Position numbers and translations under genes: made by a program. Shown piece after piece: positions 1 to 6,995 of a stretch of 20,945 nt of DNA (position 1 is its first letter; each line of letters starts with the position of its first letter). The stretch covers positions 98,942 through 119,886 of the forward strand of contig DXVF01000005.1 in NCBI GenBank assembly GCA_019417465.1, read 5' to 3'. Below the pieces are notes generated by a model, which was not told the DNA's origin, did not search any database, and was given only the letters and a program-made list of their open reading frames with translations. This DNA is from Clostridiales bacterium. GTDB lineage: Bacteria; Bacillota; Clostridia; TANB77; CAG-508.

Positions 1-2475
1 GCTTCCTGCTGTTGTCGCACTTTGATTATTTAATGTTATTGTATATACATTTGCCGTCCAATGTGCAGTATATTGTAAGCTTCTTCTATAGTTTGCAGAT
101 ATTGTTCCAGATTTAGTGGTTCCTCCAATAGTTACTGTTGTTGCATTTAACTCTTCTGTAGTTGGAGCTTCATAAAATAATATCCTTACATAACAATTAC
201 TTGTTGGTGTATATGTGTTTGCATTACTTACATTTCCGATATAATTTCCATTTAAATCATAAGCTCTCCACCTTATTCCACCTGTATAGTTTGTGTTAAT
301 TGTATATATTACTCCACTTTCTAAGTACATACAACTACTATACTTAGACCCAGAATTCACTTCAACTTTTCCTGTATTCAAATTAATAAAGCCTGAACTC
401 CATGTAGTAATATACTTTCTACTCCATCCTGCAAATGTATATCCTGTTCTTGTTGGTGCATTTATAGTTGTTTCTATTCCACTTGTATATTTAGTCGGAT
501 TGCTACTTACACTTCCAGAATTCAAGTTATATGTTATATCATAGTCATATGTAGCTGTTTTTATTGTAGTTTCATCAGATTCACTACTATTCCCTACATT
601 ATCTGTTGTTTTTGTTTTTACAATATATGTTATACCACAAAATATTCCACCATCTAACTTATCGAAAATATTGCTACTTTGCCATTCGCTCCATGTATCA
701 CCTTTTTTTATTGCATATTGAACTGTTTTTATACCACTTCCACTATCAGCTTGTTTATTTGTAACTGTTATACTATTAGTCGTTGCTGTGACTGTCGGAG
801 CTGTAGTTGTTGGTGGTGTTACATCTAATTTAACCGTCATTGTAGTACAAATATCTGAAATATTTCCAGCTTTATCTATTGTATTTACACTGTAATCTGT
901 TCCCGACTCTGTTGCTGTAAAAGTTACTTTATTTGCTATTGATGTTGATAATAAGTTCCCTTCTGAACTTGCTGTATATTTATATGATTGCACCCCACTT
1001 TCACTATCTACACCATTAGAAAATTCTAAGTATGATGATGACGTATTTGTATATACGGTTCCGCTTGTATTAGTGCTAGAACCACTTATTATCCCTTTAA
1101 CTTCACCAGTACTATCAACAGCTTTTAAAGTTAAATCTGGTCCTCTGATTGGCAAAATTCTATCTATCGTAAGTGTTTTTTCTTCGCTTGCTATATTATT
1201 ATTATCCTGTTTATCTTTGCAAACATCTTTTGGTACATTTAAACTTATTTGTGTATTATCTTCTGCACTAACATCTAATGTATAAACCTTCTTTTCTTCT
1301 ATTTCTGTAAATGTTCCTTTAGTTGCATTTGTAACTTTTATATCATCAACTAAAAAGTCATCGACTTCTTCATCCCAAAAAAATGTATATTTTAAGTTAT
1401 TCCCATTTGTTATTCCATTTACTAATATTTGATCTGATATATAATTCGTCTTTACTTCGTCTTCTGTTAATCCTCTATCATAAATTCTAGCTGAATATAC
1501 TCTACCATTAAACCATCTTAAAGAGTTTGATGGTTGTCTTCCTATTGCCATTACTTCAGAAGTTTGTTTTATAACTCCTGAAATTTCTTTTTCTGAATTT
1601 AATATTCCATTAATATATAATTTTACTTTATTACCATCGTAAGTAAGTGATACTGTATATTTATTATTAGGTTCTATATCCATTTGACTAATTACATTAT
1701 GGTAAGTACCATCAATGTAGTATTGCCCTGCAATCCTTTTTGTTTTAGAATTAAAAAGTATTCCTCCTCCTCCACTCTGCCAATTACCAATTATATATTG
1801 ATTTTCTGTTGTATCTAATTTATTAAAAGCAAATGTTACCTCTATTGTTTTATAATCTGTATTACTTTTATCACAATTTACCCAATCATTTTGTCCATCA
1901 AAATTCAAACTATTTTCTTGCCATGTTGCCCCTTTAATAGTTCCATTTTTCTTATTTCCAGATAGATCTGTCCAAATATCTGTATCTTTATAATTCCCTT
2001 CTCCTGTATTATTTGCACCATCCAATTGCATTAATAATCCATTTTTTACAATCATATCTTGTGCATTAATTGTTACTCTCGGTTCTTGAATAATGCTATC
2101 TATTTTCTTAACTGTTATAGGTCCCTCTCCATCTGAGAAAACTAATTTTGCATATAAATTATCATTATTAAATACTTCAAATTCTTGTGTATAATCTGTC
2201 CATGTTCCATCTTCTCCAATTTTATATTGAATTTTTCCTGAATCTTCATTTTCAATTGTTACTTTTACTGATTTAGCATTTGTAGTTGGTTTATATATTA
2301 TATTTTCTTCTTCTATTACTGCCTTTTTAAATTTTAAATCTACTGTATTTTGATCTTCTTTTGTAAACTTAGCCATAGCAAATAAACCTATCACACTACA
2401 TATTAGAATAAGCAACAAATATAATAATAAAATACTAAATTTGTTATTCTGTTTTTTTACTCTTTGGTCTTTCAT
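1..2475 (-). CDS. LamG / InlB-repeat membrane-anchored surface protein, C-terminus beyond the left edge
   Basis: The frame stays open from an ATG at 2475 to the window edge (825 codons, no stop), so the gene is partial. A GGGAGGAG ribosome site lies about 11 bases upstream. Residues about 12-32 form one hydrophobic segment after a basic start (MKDQRVKKQ), so an N-terminal anchor or uncleaved signal is likely. Residues about 145-345 look like a LamG/concanavalin-A-like domain ('LNFDGQNDWV', 'VSLTYDGNKVKLYING', 'GRVYSARIYDRGLTEDEV'). Ig-like or FN3-like stretches follow. Residues about 643-682 match the Listeria-Bacteroides (InlB B) repeat: 'ITYNLNSG' through 'TRTGYTFAGW', and another repeat seems to begin at the edge. 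Such proteins bind glycans or host ligands at the cell surface; the ligand here is unknown. It is the last gene of the minus-strand surface island and lies beyond a terminator, so it is probably transcribed separately. I saw no frameshift and no in-frame CGG in it. Confidence 0.85.
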   Translation of the reverse strand, partial: MKDQRVKKQNNKFSILLLYLLLILICSVIGLFAMAKFTKEDQNTVDLKFKKAVIEEENIIYKPTTNAKSVKVTIENEDSGKIQYKIGEDGTWTDYTQEFEVFNNDNLYAKLVFSDGEGPITVKKIDSIIQEPRVTINAQDMIVKNGLLMQLDGANNTGEGNYKDTDIWTDLSGNKKNGTIKGATWQENSLNFDGQNDWVNCDKSNTDYKTIEVTFAFNKLDTTENQYIIGNWQSGGGGILFNSKTKRIAGQYYIDGTYHNVISQMDIEPNNKYTVSLTYDGNKVKLYINGILNSEKEISGVIKQTSEVMAIGRQPSNSLRWFNGRVYSARIYDRGLTEDEVKTNYISDQILVNGITNGNNLKYTFFWDEEVDDFLVDDIKVTNATKGTFTEIEEKKVYTLDVSAEDNTQISLNVPKDVCKDKQDNNNIASEEKTLTIDRILPIRGPDLTLKAVDSTGEVKGIISGSSTNTSGTVYTNTSSSYLEFSNGVDSESGVQSYKYTASSEGNLLSTSIANKVTFTATESGTDYSVNTIDKAGNISDICTTMTVKLDVTPPTTTAPTVTATTNSITVTNKQADSGSGIKTVQYAIKKGDTWSEWQSSNIFDKLDGGIFCGITYIVKTKTTDNVGNSSESDETTIKTATYDYDITYNLNSGSVSSNPTKYTSGIETTINAPTRTGYTFAGWSRKYITTWSSGFINLNTGKVEVNSGSKYSSCMYLESGVIYTINTNYTGGIRWRAYDLNGNYIGNVSNANTYTPTSNCYVRILFYEAPTTEELNATTVTIGGTTKSGTISANYRRSLQYTAHWTANVYTITLNNQSATTAGS

Positions 2476-2886
2476 GTGTATTTGCTCCTCCCTATATTTA
2501 GAAAAATTTTTCTTTTTCGCATTATATATTAATTTTATTTTAAACAACCTAAATATATTTTTGCAATACACTTTAAACTTACATTTTAACTACCAATTCA
2601 TAATCATTTACGGATGTTAAGAGCATGTTCTGTTTTATTTTTTCATTACATTTTTGTAATATTTTTGTATTATTTTTAATGCCTCTTTTATACAATTAAC
2701 CTCTTTCTCCACGTTCCCTAATGATTTCAATGTTAAGATATTCTGATAAAAACAAAAAGAACATGATTAAAATACTTTGACCTAAAAAACTTACATGCCC
2801 CATCTCTGCTCGCGTGCGAATTTTATAAAGTAAAATTATGAGCAATGCTTTATATTATAGGAACTTCATAGAACTTTCCTATAATA
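2476..2886. other. Intergenic spacer upstream of the LamG gene
   Basis: No convincing gene is present. On the minus strand a weak promoter is possible: TATAAT at 2521-2526 with TTGTTT at 2542-2547, but the 15-base spacer is short. An 11-base perfect inverted repeat (2853-2863 with 2876-2886, TATTATAGGAA and its complement) sits next to the structured element that follows. The rest is AT-rich and shows nothing I can name. Confidence 0.4.
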
Positions 2887-2990
2887 GAACAATAGCGGGC
2901 TTTTTTGAACATTTTCTCTGTTTAGAACATTTTAAAGCCCGCGTTTAATTGTTCGTGTGCCAATTTTTGATAAAAAATTGTGTACAATTA
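2887..2990. repeat. Structured intergenic element, copy A
   Basis: Two nested helices are visible: GAACAAT (2887-2893) with ATTGTTC (2948-2954) outside GCGGGCTTT (2895-2903) with AAAGCCCGC (2934-2942). A second hairpin follows, CAATTTTT-gata-AAAAATTG with flanking GTGT/GTAC that can pair using wobbles. A closely related copy lies at 6693-6795. Stems and the segment after the first helix are conserved while the apical loop differs. Several differences keep pairing only if the plus strand is the RNA: A-U becomes G-U in the outer stem and GUGU/GUAC becomes GUGC/GUGC. It could be a small RNA, a DNA-level repeat, or part of a boundary between transcription units. I do not recognise it as a known riboswitch. 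Confidence 0.6.
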
Positions 2991-2994
2991 TTTT

Positions 2995-3056
2995 TATATA
3001 ATAGGAAAGACATGTTAGTTAAATTTTACTCTATAATAGAACTTTCCTATTATATA
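2995..3056. repeat. 15-base perfect inverted repeat
   Basis: TATATAATAGGAAAG at 2995-3009 is perfectly complementary to 3042-3056, with a 32-base loop. It abuts the third tasA-like gene's terminator and structured element A. The smaller palindrome at 2853-2886 shares the core ATAGGAA, so the same motif brackets element A on both sides. Part of the loop (TTAGTTAAATTTTACT) recurs next to copy B at about 6819-6834, so the duplicated unit extends beyond the hairpins. Confidence 0.55.
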
Positions 3057-3081
3057 AAAAAGTGGCTTTATAACCACTTAA
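3056..3081 (-). terminator. Rho-independent terminator of the tasA/sipW operon
   Basis: Read on the minus strand, an AAGTGG...CCACTT stem with a short loop is followed directly by a run of T residues. It lies about 115 bases after the stop of the third tasA-like gene. Confidence 0.7.
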
Positions 3082-3194
3082 AAACCTTGTACTAATATCT
3101 CTATTTTATGATAATTAGGTTCCTAATTACCTTTTCACTACTCAAATATCAAATCAATTTCTACTTATTATATAATCAACTTTTCCTCAGCTTA

Positions 3195-3681
3195 TCAATT
3201 TTGATTTGTTGTAGTAACAATTTTTATATTTCTTGTTATTTCCTCACTTGCTGCATTTATAAAAGTTACTTTATATTTCTTTTCTTCTTTTGTGGTACAT
3301 CCAAATTCTCCTTTTGCTATTGTACCTAAATTATTTCCATCTAAATCACTAAAATAATATTCTGGTAATTCAGCTTCATCTGTAGAGATTACATCTAGTT
3401 CATAAGTTAATGATGTTTGTGTTATCTCATCACTATTATTGTAGTTTTTTACAGTAACCATAACATATGGATTTAATTCATTTTCTCCAGCTTCATAACT
3501 CTCTACACCGAGTTTCTAATATTATTTTTCCTATTTTTGCACTTCCAACACCAGTTATATCATGTGAAAACCTAGCAGATGCAAAATATATAATTAAAAC
3601 CAATAATAAAATAAATAATAGTACAATTATTATGTCTCTAATTAATATAATTTTATCTTTAGAATGTGTCATATTTCTCAC
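3195..3681 (-). CDS. Small TasA/camelysin-like secreted protein, interrupted by a +1 frameshift
   Basis: The gene lies in two frames that join if one base at 3510 is skipped, giving 161 residues. The first part (start GTG 3681 or ATG 3672, GAGGAA ribosome site) has a basic, hydrophobic SipW-type signal ending 'FASARFSHDITGVGSAKIG', close to the signal region of the 5122-5739 protein. The second part continues 'ESYEAGENELNPYVMVTVKN', a beta-rich TasA-like segment, to the stop at 3195. Without a shift the product ends after 62 residues, shortly past the cleavage region. The break reads ACT CGG TGT where ACT GGT GTA would restore the frame. It follows the second sipW by 45 bases and is probably matured by a SipW enzyme. 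The family call is good, the exact role unknown; it may be a pseudogene, a recoded gene or a sequence error. Confidence 0.65.
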
Positions 3682-3726
3682 TCTACTTCCTCTAATAAAA
3701 ATTACTATTTGCTTTTTTATAAAATT

Positions 3727-4258
3727 TTATTTAAAAAACTTATATATCATAATTATTAATAGAATAATAATTATAAATATGAAATTATTATATATAAACA
3801 TAAATATATTTCCAACTTTAGGAATTTTAAATTGATACATCCCCTCTACATGCGTCGATTCTATTAAATTTCTGTCTGGCGCATTGTTATTATCGCCTTT
3901 AGTTTGATATTTAGTTTTTCCATCAATTTGCATCACTTGATGGATTCTATGTACAATTACTGTATTTCCTTCCCTAAAAGCTATAACATCTCCGAACTTT
4001 AAATGGTTCGTTTACTACTTTTACTATAACCATATCACCAATATTTATATTTGGTTCCATACTTCCAGATACAATAACAAATGTCTTTATTCCAAGAAAA
4101 TCTGGTATTTTATTAGGATTTTTAACTGCCTTTGTAATAAATATTAAATTAAATGCAACCATAAAAAATATTATTATATACTGCAAGATGACAATAAATC
4201 TACTCTTCTTTTTTTTATTCTTTTCTTCCTTCTTTTGTTTATTTTTATCGTTTTTCAT
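3727..4258 (-). CDS. sipW: SipW-type signal peptidase I, interrupted by a +1 frameshift
   Basis: Skipping one base at 3994 gives a 176-residue protein of normal SipW size. I chose ATG 4258 because a GAGGAG site sits 10 bases upstream; an in-frame TTG at 4276 lies inside that site. A lysine-rich start precedes a transmembrane segment (about 22-44). The catalytic box 'VSGSMEPNINIGDMVIVK' carries the serine at about residue 66. After the break come 'GDVIAFREGNTVIVHRI', with the histidine of ER-type peptidases at about 103, then 'KGDNN' and a C-terminal membrane helix. SipW removes signal peptides from TasA-like proteins, and three such genes are neighbours. The 5' end overlaps the end of the preceding gene's ribosome-site region, so the two are co-transcribed. 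As written, the product stops before the histidine and would be inactive. The break is GTT CGG AGA where GTT GGA GAT would continue the frame. Confidence 0.75.
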
Positions 4259-4265
4259 ATGTTTT

Positions 4266-5012
4266 TTACTCCTCAACTACTACAGAGTTTACTTCGATAT
4301 TTATTCTATAACTCGCATCCTTATCTTGACCTATTGCAGTATCTCTATCAGAATCCTTCCAAAACCATTCTAATTCATAATTTTCTTTAGATTTACCAGT
4401 TAATATATAATTATTTGTTGTTTTATTATCTATATATATCCATTCATCATCATTTCCAAAAATATATTCATTATTTTTCTTTAATCTATACATTAGATTT
4501 ATTTGTTTATTATTTTCTTCTTTAAATTTAATAAAATATATTATTTTTTTATTTGATTCATTCTGAATATCAAAATTATATCTATGCTTCATACCTGGTG
4601 CTATAACATTATTATCACTACTGTAAGGATTAGAAAAAATATCTAAACTAGCAAGTTGGGTCCACTCTTTTCCATTTTGTAAAACTTTTATAACTACTGG
4701 CTCTGGATTTTCTAATATTTCATTATTATTACTACTGCTAAAATTATTGTTTAATAAAGAATTGCTAATTATATTATTCTGCATTTCAGACCCATTATTT
4801 TTATTTATATCATTTGAATTTGTAATAGTATCTTCATATACATTATTTTTAGAAATTTCATTTTTATTTATATCTATCTTATCTATTAGTGGAAAGAAAG
4901 CAATTTTATCAATTAAAAATATTAATATATAACTTAAAACAAATAAAATGAAGAATAAAGCAATATTAAGTTTCTTTATTTTATTTTTTTTCGTATATTT
5001 TTTTTCAGCCAC
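4266..5012 (-). CDS. TasA/TapA-like anchored matrix protein
   Basis: 248 residues, starting at GTG 5012 (GGAG eight bases upstream; an in-frame GTG at 5021 overlaps that site). A lysine-rich N-terminus precedes one hydrophobic segment (about residues 14-36). An Asn/Ser-rich linker follows (about 45-105). The C-terminal domain contains 'EWTQLASLDIFSNPY', 'IAPGMKHRYNFDIQNES', 'INLMYRLKKNNEYIFG' and 'YELEWFWKDSDRDTAIG'. This layout matches SipW-dependent TasA/TapA-like fibre or anchor proteins of Firmicutes: a beta-sandwich with an 'APG' turn and aromatic strands. It lies between a TasA-like gene and a sipW gene on the same strand, which supports a role in assembling or anchoring surface fibres. 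No frameshift seen. The precise subfamily and partners are inferred. Confidence 0.7.
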   Translation of the reverse strand: MAEKKYTKKNKIKKLNIALFFILFVLSYILIFLIDKIAFFPLIDKIDINKNEISKNNVYEDTITNSNDINKNNGSEMQNNIISNSLLNNNFSSSNNNEILENPEPVVIKVLQNGKEWTQLASLDIFSNPYSSDNNVIAPGMKHRYNFDIQNESNKKIIYFIKFKEENNKQINLMYRLKKNNEYIFGNDDEWIYIDNKTTNNYILTGKSKENYELEWFWKDSDRDTAIGQDKDASYRINIEVNSVVVEE

Positions 5013-5050
5013 CTTTATCACTCCATTTATTTAGATATATAACCTTCATG

Positions 5051-5101
5051 AAAGGATATATTGCTAAATAATATATCCTTTTATGAGGGTTAGTACCCTC
5101 A
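5051..5101 (-). promoter_or_regulatory. Double hairpin between the tasA-like and tapA-like genes
   Basis: Two perfect stems lie back to back: a 7-bp GAGGGT-type stem (5084-5090 with 5095-5101) and a 12-bp AAAGGATATATT stem (5051-5062 with 5070-5081). Read on the minus strand neither ends in a clean T-run, so full termination is uncertain. Position just after the fibre gene suggests attenuation or mRNA protection that would lower expression of downstream genes relative to the fibre protein. Confidence 0.5.
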
Positions 5102-5121
5102 TTTAAATATTAAATTTATTA

Positions 5122-5739
5122 TTATTGAGCTGTAGTAGGATTTGATTGCCATCCTGTTACAGTAATATCAAATGTAATATCTTTTCCAGCATCTTGAGTA
5201 TCTTGTACATTATTTGCTGCTATAGCTTCAGCATCATCTCCTGTTTCGTAAGGCCAAGACCAGTAAATTGTAGTTGTCTTTACCATAGCATTTTCTGTAG
5301 CATTATAAGGAATATATCCAGATACTATATATGAATCACTAGAAACTGTTATTTCATTTTGCATAGCTGCATCAGTATAGAAGTGTAAGTTTTGTGGTAA
5401 ATTTGTAAAGTTACTTAATACAACATTATATTCTACTGCAACTTCGCTTCCTGTTGCATCTATTGAAATATCAAAATTTCCATTTGTTCCTGGTGCCATA
5501 TGTTTTGGGGCAACTTTACCATTTACTTCAGACATTGTAGCTAAAAGGTCAACATTTTGTGATAAAGTTTGTGTTTCTCCATTTGCTTTAAAGCTCCAAG
5601 TTGCTACTACTGCTGTTCCAGAACCAGTAATTGTGCTAGTATATCTTGCAAAAGCCCAAATTCCTATAAGTAAAATTACTATTGTTAAAATTGCTAATGC
5701 AATAATAATTTTGTTTTTATTATCTGTTTTTTGCTCCAT
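5122..5739 (-). CDS. TasA/camelysin-like secreted fibre protein
   Basis: 205 residues with a very strong AAAGGGGGTG ribosome site, the best in this cluster, consistent with a highly made structural protein. The N-terminus is a SipW-type signal: basic start, hydrophobic residues about 11-29, then 'FARYTSTITGSGTAVVATW', a form typical of SipW substrates. The mature part contains 'HMAPGTNGNFDISIDATGSE' and alternating short beta-like segments to 'ITFDITVTGWQSNP'. TasA-family proteins assemble into extracellular fibres in Bacillus biofilms; camelysin relatives were described as surface metalloproteases. I see no convincing metal-binding motif, so a fibre role is preferred. A sipW-like gene lies immediately upstream and another downstream. 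It is intact and separated from its downstream neighbour by the double hairpin at 5051-5101. Confidence 0.75.
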   Translation of the reverse strand: MEQKTDNKNKIIIALAILTIVILLIGIWAFARYTSTITGSGTAVVATWSFKANGETQTLSQNVDLLATMSEVNGKVAPKHMAPGTNGNFDISIDATGSEVAVEYNVVLSNFTNLPQNLHFYTDAAMQNEITVSSDSYIVSGYIPYNATENAMVKTTTIYWSWPYETGDDAEAIAANNVQDTQDAGKDITFDITVTGWQSNPTTAQ

Positions 5740-5837
5740 AATTTCACCCCCTTTTTAATATATATACATAAATTTTATTTACGTATTTTATATATAATAA
5801 TTAGTAGTAAATCTACTTATTATTAACAAGTTATTAT

Positions 5838-5865
5838 TGAACTCTACTTTTTGGGGTATAGTTCA
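5838..5865. repeat. Small repeated stem-loop, copy 1
   Basis: TGAACTCTAC (5838-5847) pairs with GTATAGTTCA (5856-5865) with one mismatch. A related sequence lies inside the terminator at 6932-6958 (shared CTCTACTTTTT...TATAGT.CATT). Differences between the copies mostly keep pairing. This copy sits between the sipW-like gene and the tasA-like gene and has no T-run, so it does not look like a terminator here. Confidence 0.5.
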
Positions 5866-5921
5866 TTATCTACCTTCTTTTTTTATTGCTTGTATCATTT
5901 TGTATTCTTGTTTATCATCTT

Positions 5922-6503
5922 TTACTTCTTTATCTGAATTTTTTTAGATTCTACATTTATATTATCACTTTTTATCTCTTGTATATCTTCTTTATTAGAG
6001 TTAGAACTAATAATTCTAATAATAAGCACAATATATATAAATATTGAAAATAATACAATTCCTCCCATTGGTGTTTGTAAAAACAGCATTACATTTCCTA
6101 ATCCTACTATTTTAAACATATACTTACCTTCAATAAAAGAATTTATTGATTCATTTTTTATTACAGAATCATCTTCAATTACAATTTTAATTTCTCCATC
6201 TTTGTTTTTGATATCTTTAACCTTTTTTATTGCTCCATTATTACCTCTTCTATATACTATTATATCTCCTGGCTTTATATCTTCTAATTTGATTTCTTTA
6301 ATTATCACCATATCTCCAGTATTAACGCCAGCTTCTATTGAATCAGATGCTACGATAAAAGGTTTCCAGTGGAAGAAATTTAGAGTAACCTCTTTTTTAG
6401 TGATAGTATTAAATAAAATAACTACGTACATAAATAATGCTATTAATAGTACAATTAATACAATAATATTAAAACTCATTTTTAACTTAGACTTTTTTTT
6501 CAT
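5922..6503 (-). CDS. SipW-like signal peptidase with altered active-site residues
   Basis: 193 residues, ATG preceded by GGGAG. One membrane segment (about 11-33) precedes the peptidase core, and a second (about 148-167) lies near the C-terminus, followed by a charged tail. The core follows SipW closely: 'ASDSIEAGVNTGDMVIIKEI', 'KPGDIIVYRRGNNGAIKKV', then 'FKIVGLGNVMLFLQTPMGG'. Two departures stand out. The usual SGSMEP serine box reads SDSIEA (serine about 55 kept), and the position of the ER-type histidine (V-x-H-R) reads I-K-K (lysine 93). Either it is a degenerate partner or it uses a Ser-Lys dyad like ordinary bacterial signal peptidases. It is the first gene of the operon that continues into the tasA-like genes, with its own promoter at 6535-6563. 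The second SipW at 3727-4258 keeps the standard residues but is frameshifted. Confidence 0.75.
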   Translation of the reverse strand: MKKKSKLKMSFNIIVLIVLLIALFMYVVILFNTITKKEVTLNFFHWKPFIVASDSIEAGVNTGDMVIIKEIKLEDIKPGDIIVYRRGNNGAIKKVKDIKNKDGEIKIVIEDDSVIKNESINSFIEGKYMFKIVGLGNVMLFLQTPMGGIVLFSIFIYIVLIIRIISSNSNKEDIQEIKSDNINVESKKIQIKK

Positions 6504-6534
6504 CTTTTTCTCCCTTTTGTCCTTGTTTAACTTG

Positions 6535-6563
6535 ATTATAGCATCACAAACAAAATTCTACAA
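6535..6563 (-). promoter_or_regulatory. Sigma-A-type promoter for the sipW/tasA operon
   Basis: On the minus strand TTGTAG (6563-6558) and TATAAT (6540-6535) are separated by 17 bases, about 32 bases ahead of the sipW-like start. This places structured element B upstream of the promoter, not in the leader. Confidence 0.6.
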
Positions 6564-6692
6564 TATCTTTTATTAAAGTAATATCTTTTTAATATTCCTG
6601 TAATATATATGTAACAAAAAAGTTACTGCTACATCCACCTTTACCTCCATTGGCAATTCTAAAAAAACAATTTAGTTTTTTCTCAATACATA

Positions 6693-6842
6693 GAGCAATA
6701 GCGGGCTTTAATTATATTTCATACTTAATTAATTCTCTTACAGCCCGCATTAATTGTTCGTGCGCCAATTTTTTAAAAAAATTGTGTGCAATTATTTTAT
6801 AAATAAGAAATCTCTCTATTAGTTAAATTTTACTTTATACCA
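6693..6842. repeat. Structured intergenic element, copy B
   Basis: GAGCAAT (6693-6699) pairs with ATTGTTC (6753-6759) using one G-U, enclosing GCGGGCT (6701-6707) with AGCCCGC (6742-6748). The same second hairpin as copy A follows (GTGCGC, CAATTTTT...AAAAATTG, TGTGCA). Similarity to copy A extends to TTAGTTAAATTTTACT at about 6819-6834. It lies between the adhesin terminator and the sipW operon promoter, just as copy A lies between the tasA operon terminator and the LamG gene. The rest of 6564-6692 holds only a small GTAAC...GTTAC hairpin near 6610. Confidence 0.6.
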
Positions 6843-6910
6843 GAAATTTGGTACCATACATATAAGTATAAAAAATCATTTATTGATTTCTATACTTTTT
6901 TCCTATTATA

Positions 6911-6969
6911 TAAAAAAAGAAGAGCTATTCTAAACTCTACTTTTTAGTATAGTCCATTTAAGCTCTTCT
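6911..6969 (-). terminator. Rho-independent terminator of the thioester adhesin gene
   Basis: Minus-strand AGAAGAGCT stem (6961-6969 with 6918-6926) followed by a run of seven T residues. The loop carries copy 2 of the small repeated stem-loop (6932-6958), giving a branched structure. Confidence 0.8.
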
Positions 6970-6995
6970 ATATCTTTTATTTAATATTTACAATA

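Noticed and set aside
293..544. Plus-strand open frames opposite the surface-protein genes (also near 1073, 6202, 7775, 8700, 9343 and 10607)
   Set aside because: They are antisense shadows of long minus-strand genes, with no ribosome sites and no recognisable motifs.
2887..2954. GCGGGC hairpin as an ordinary terminator or a known riboswitch
   Set aside because: It has no T-run after the stem on either strand, separate terminators lie nearby, and I could not match it to a riboswitch consensus; copy B lies upstream of the promoter, not in the leader.
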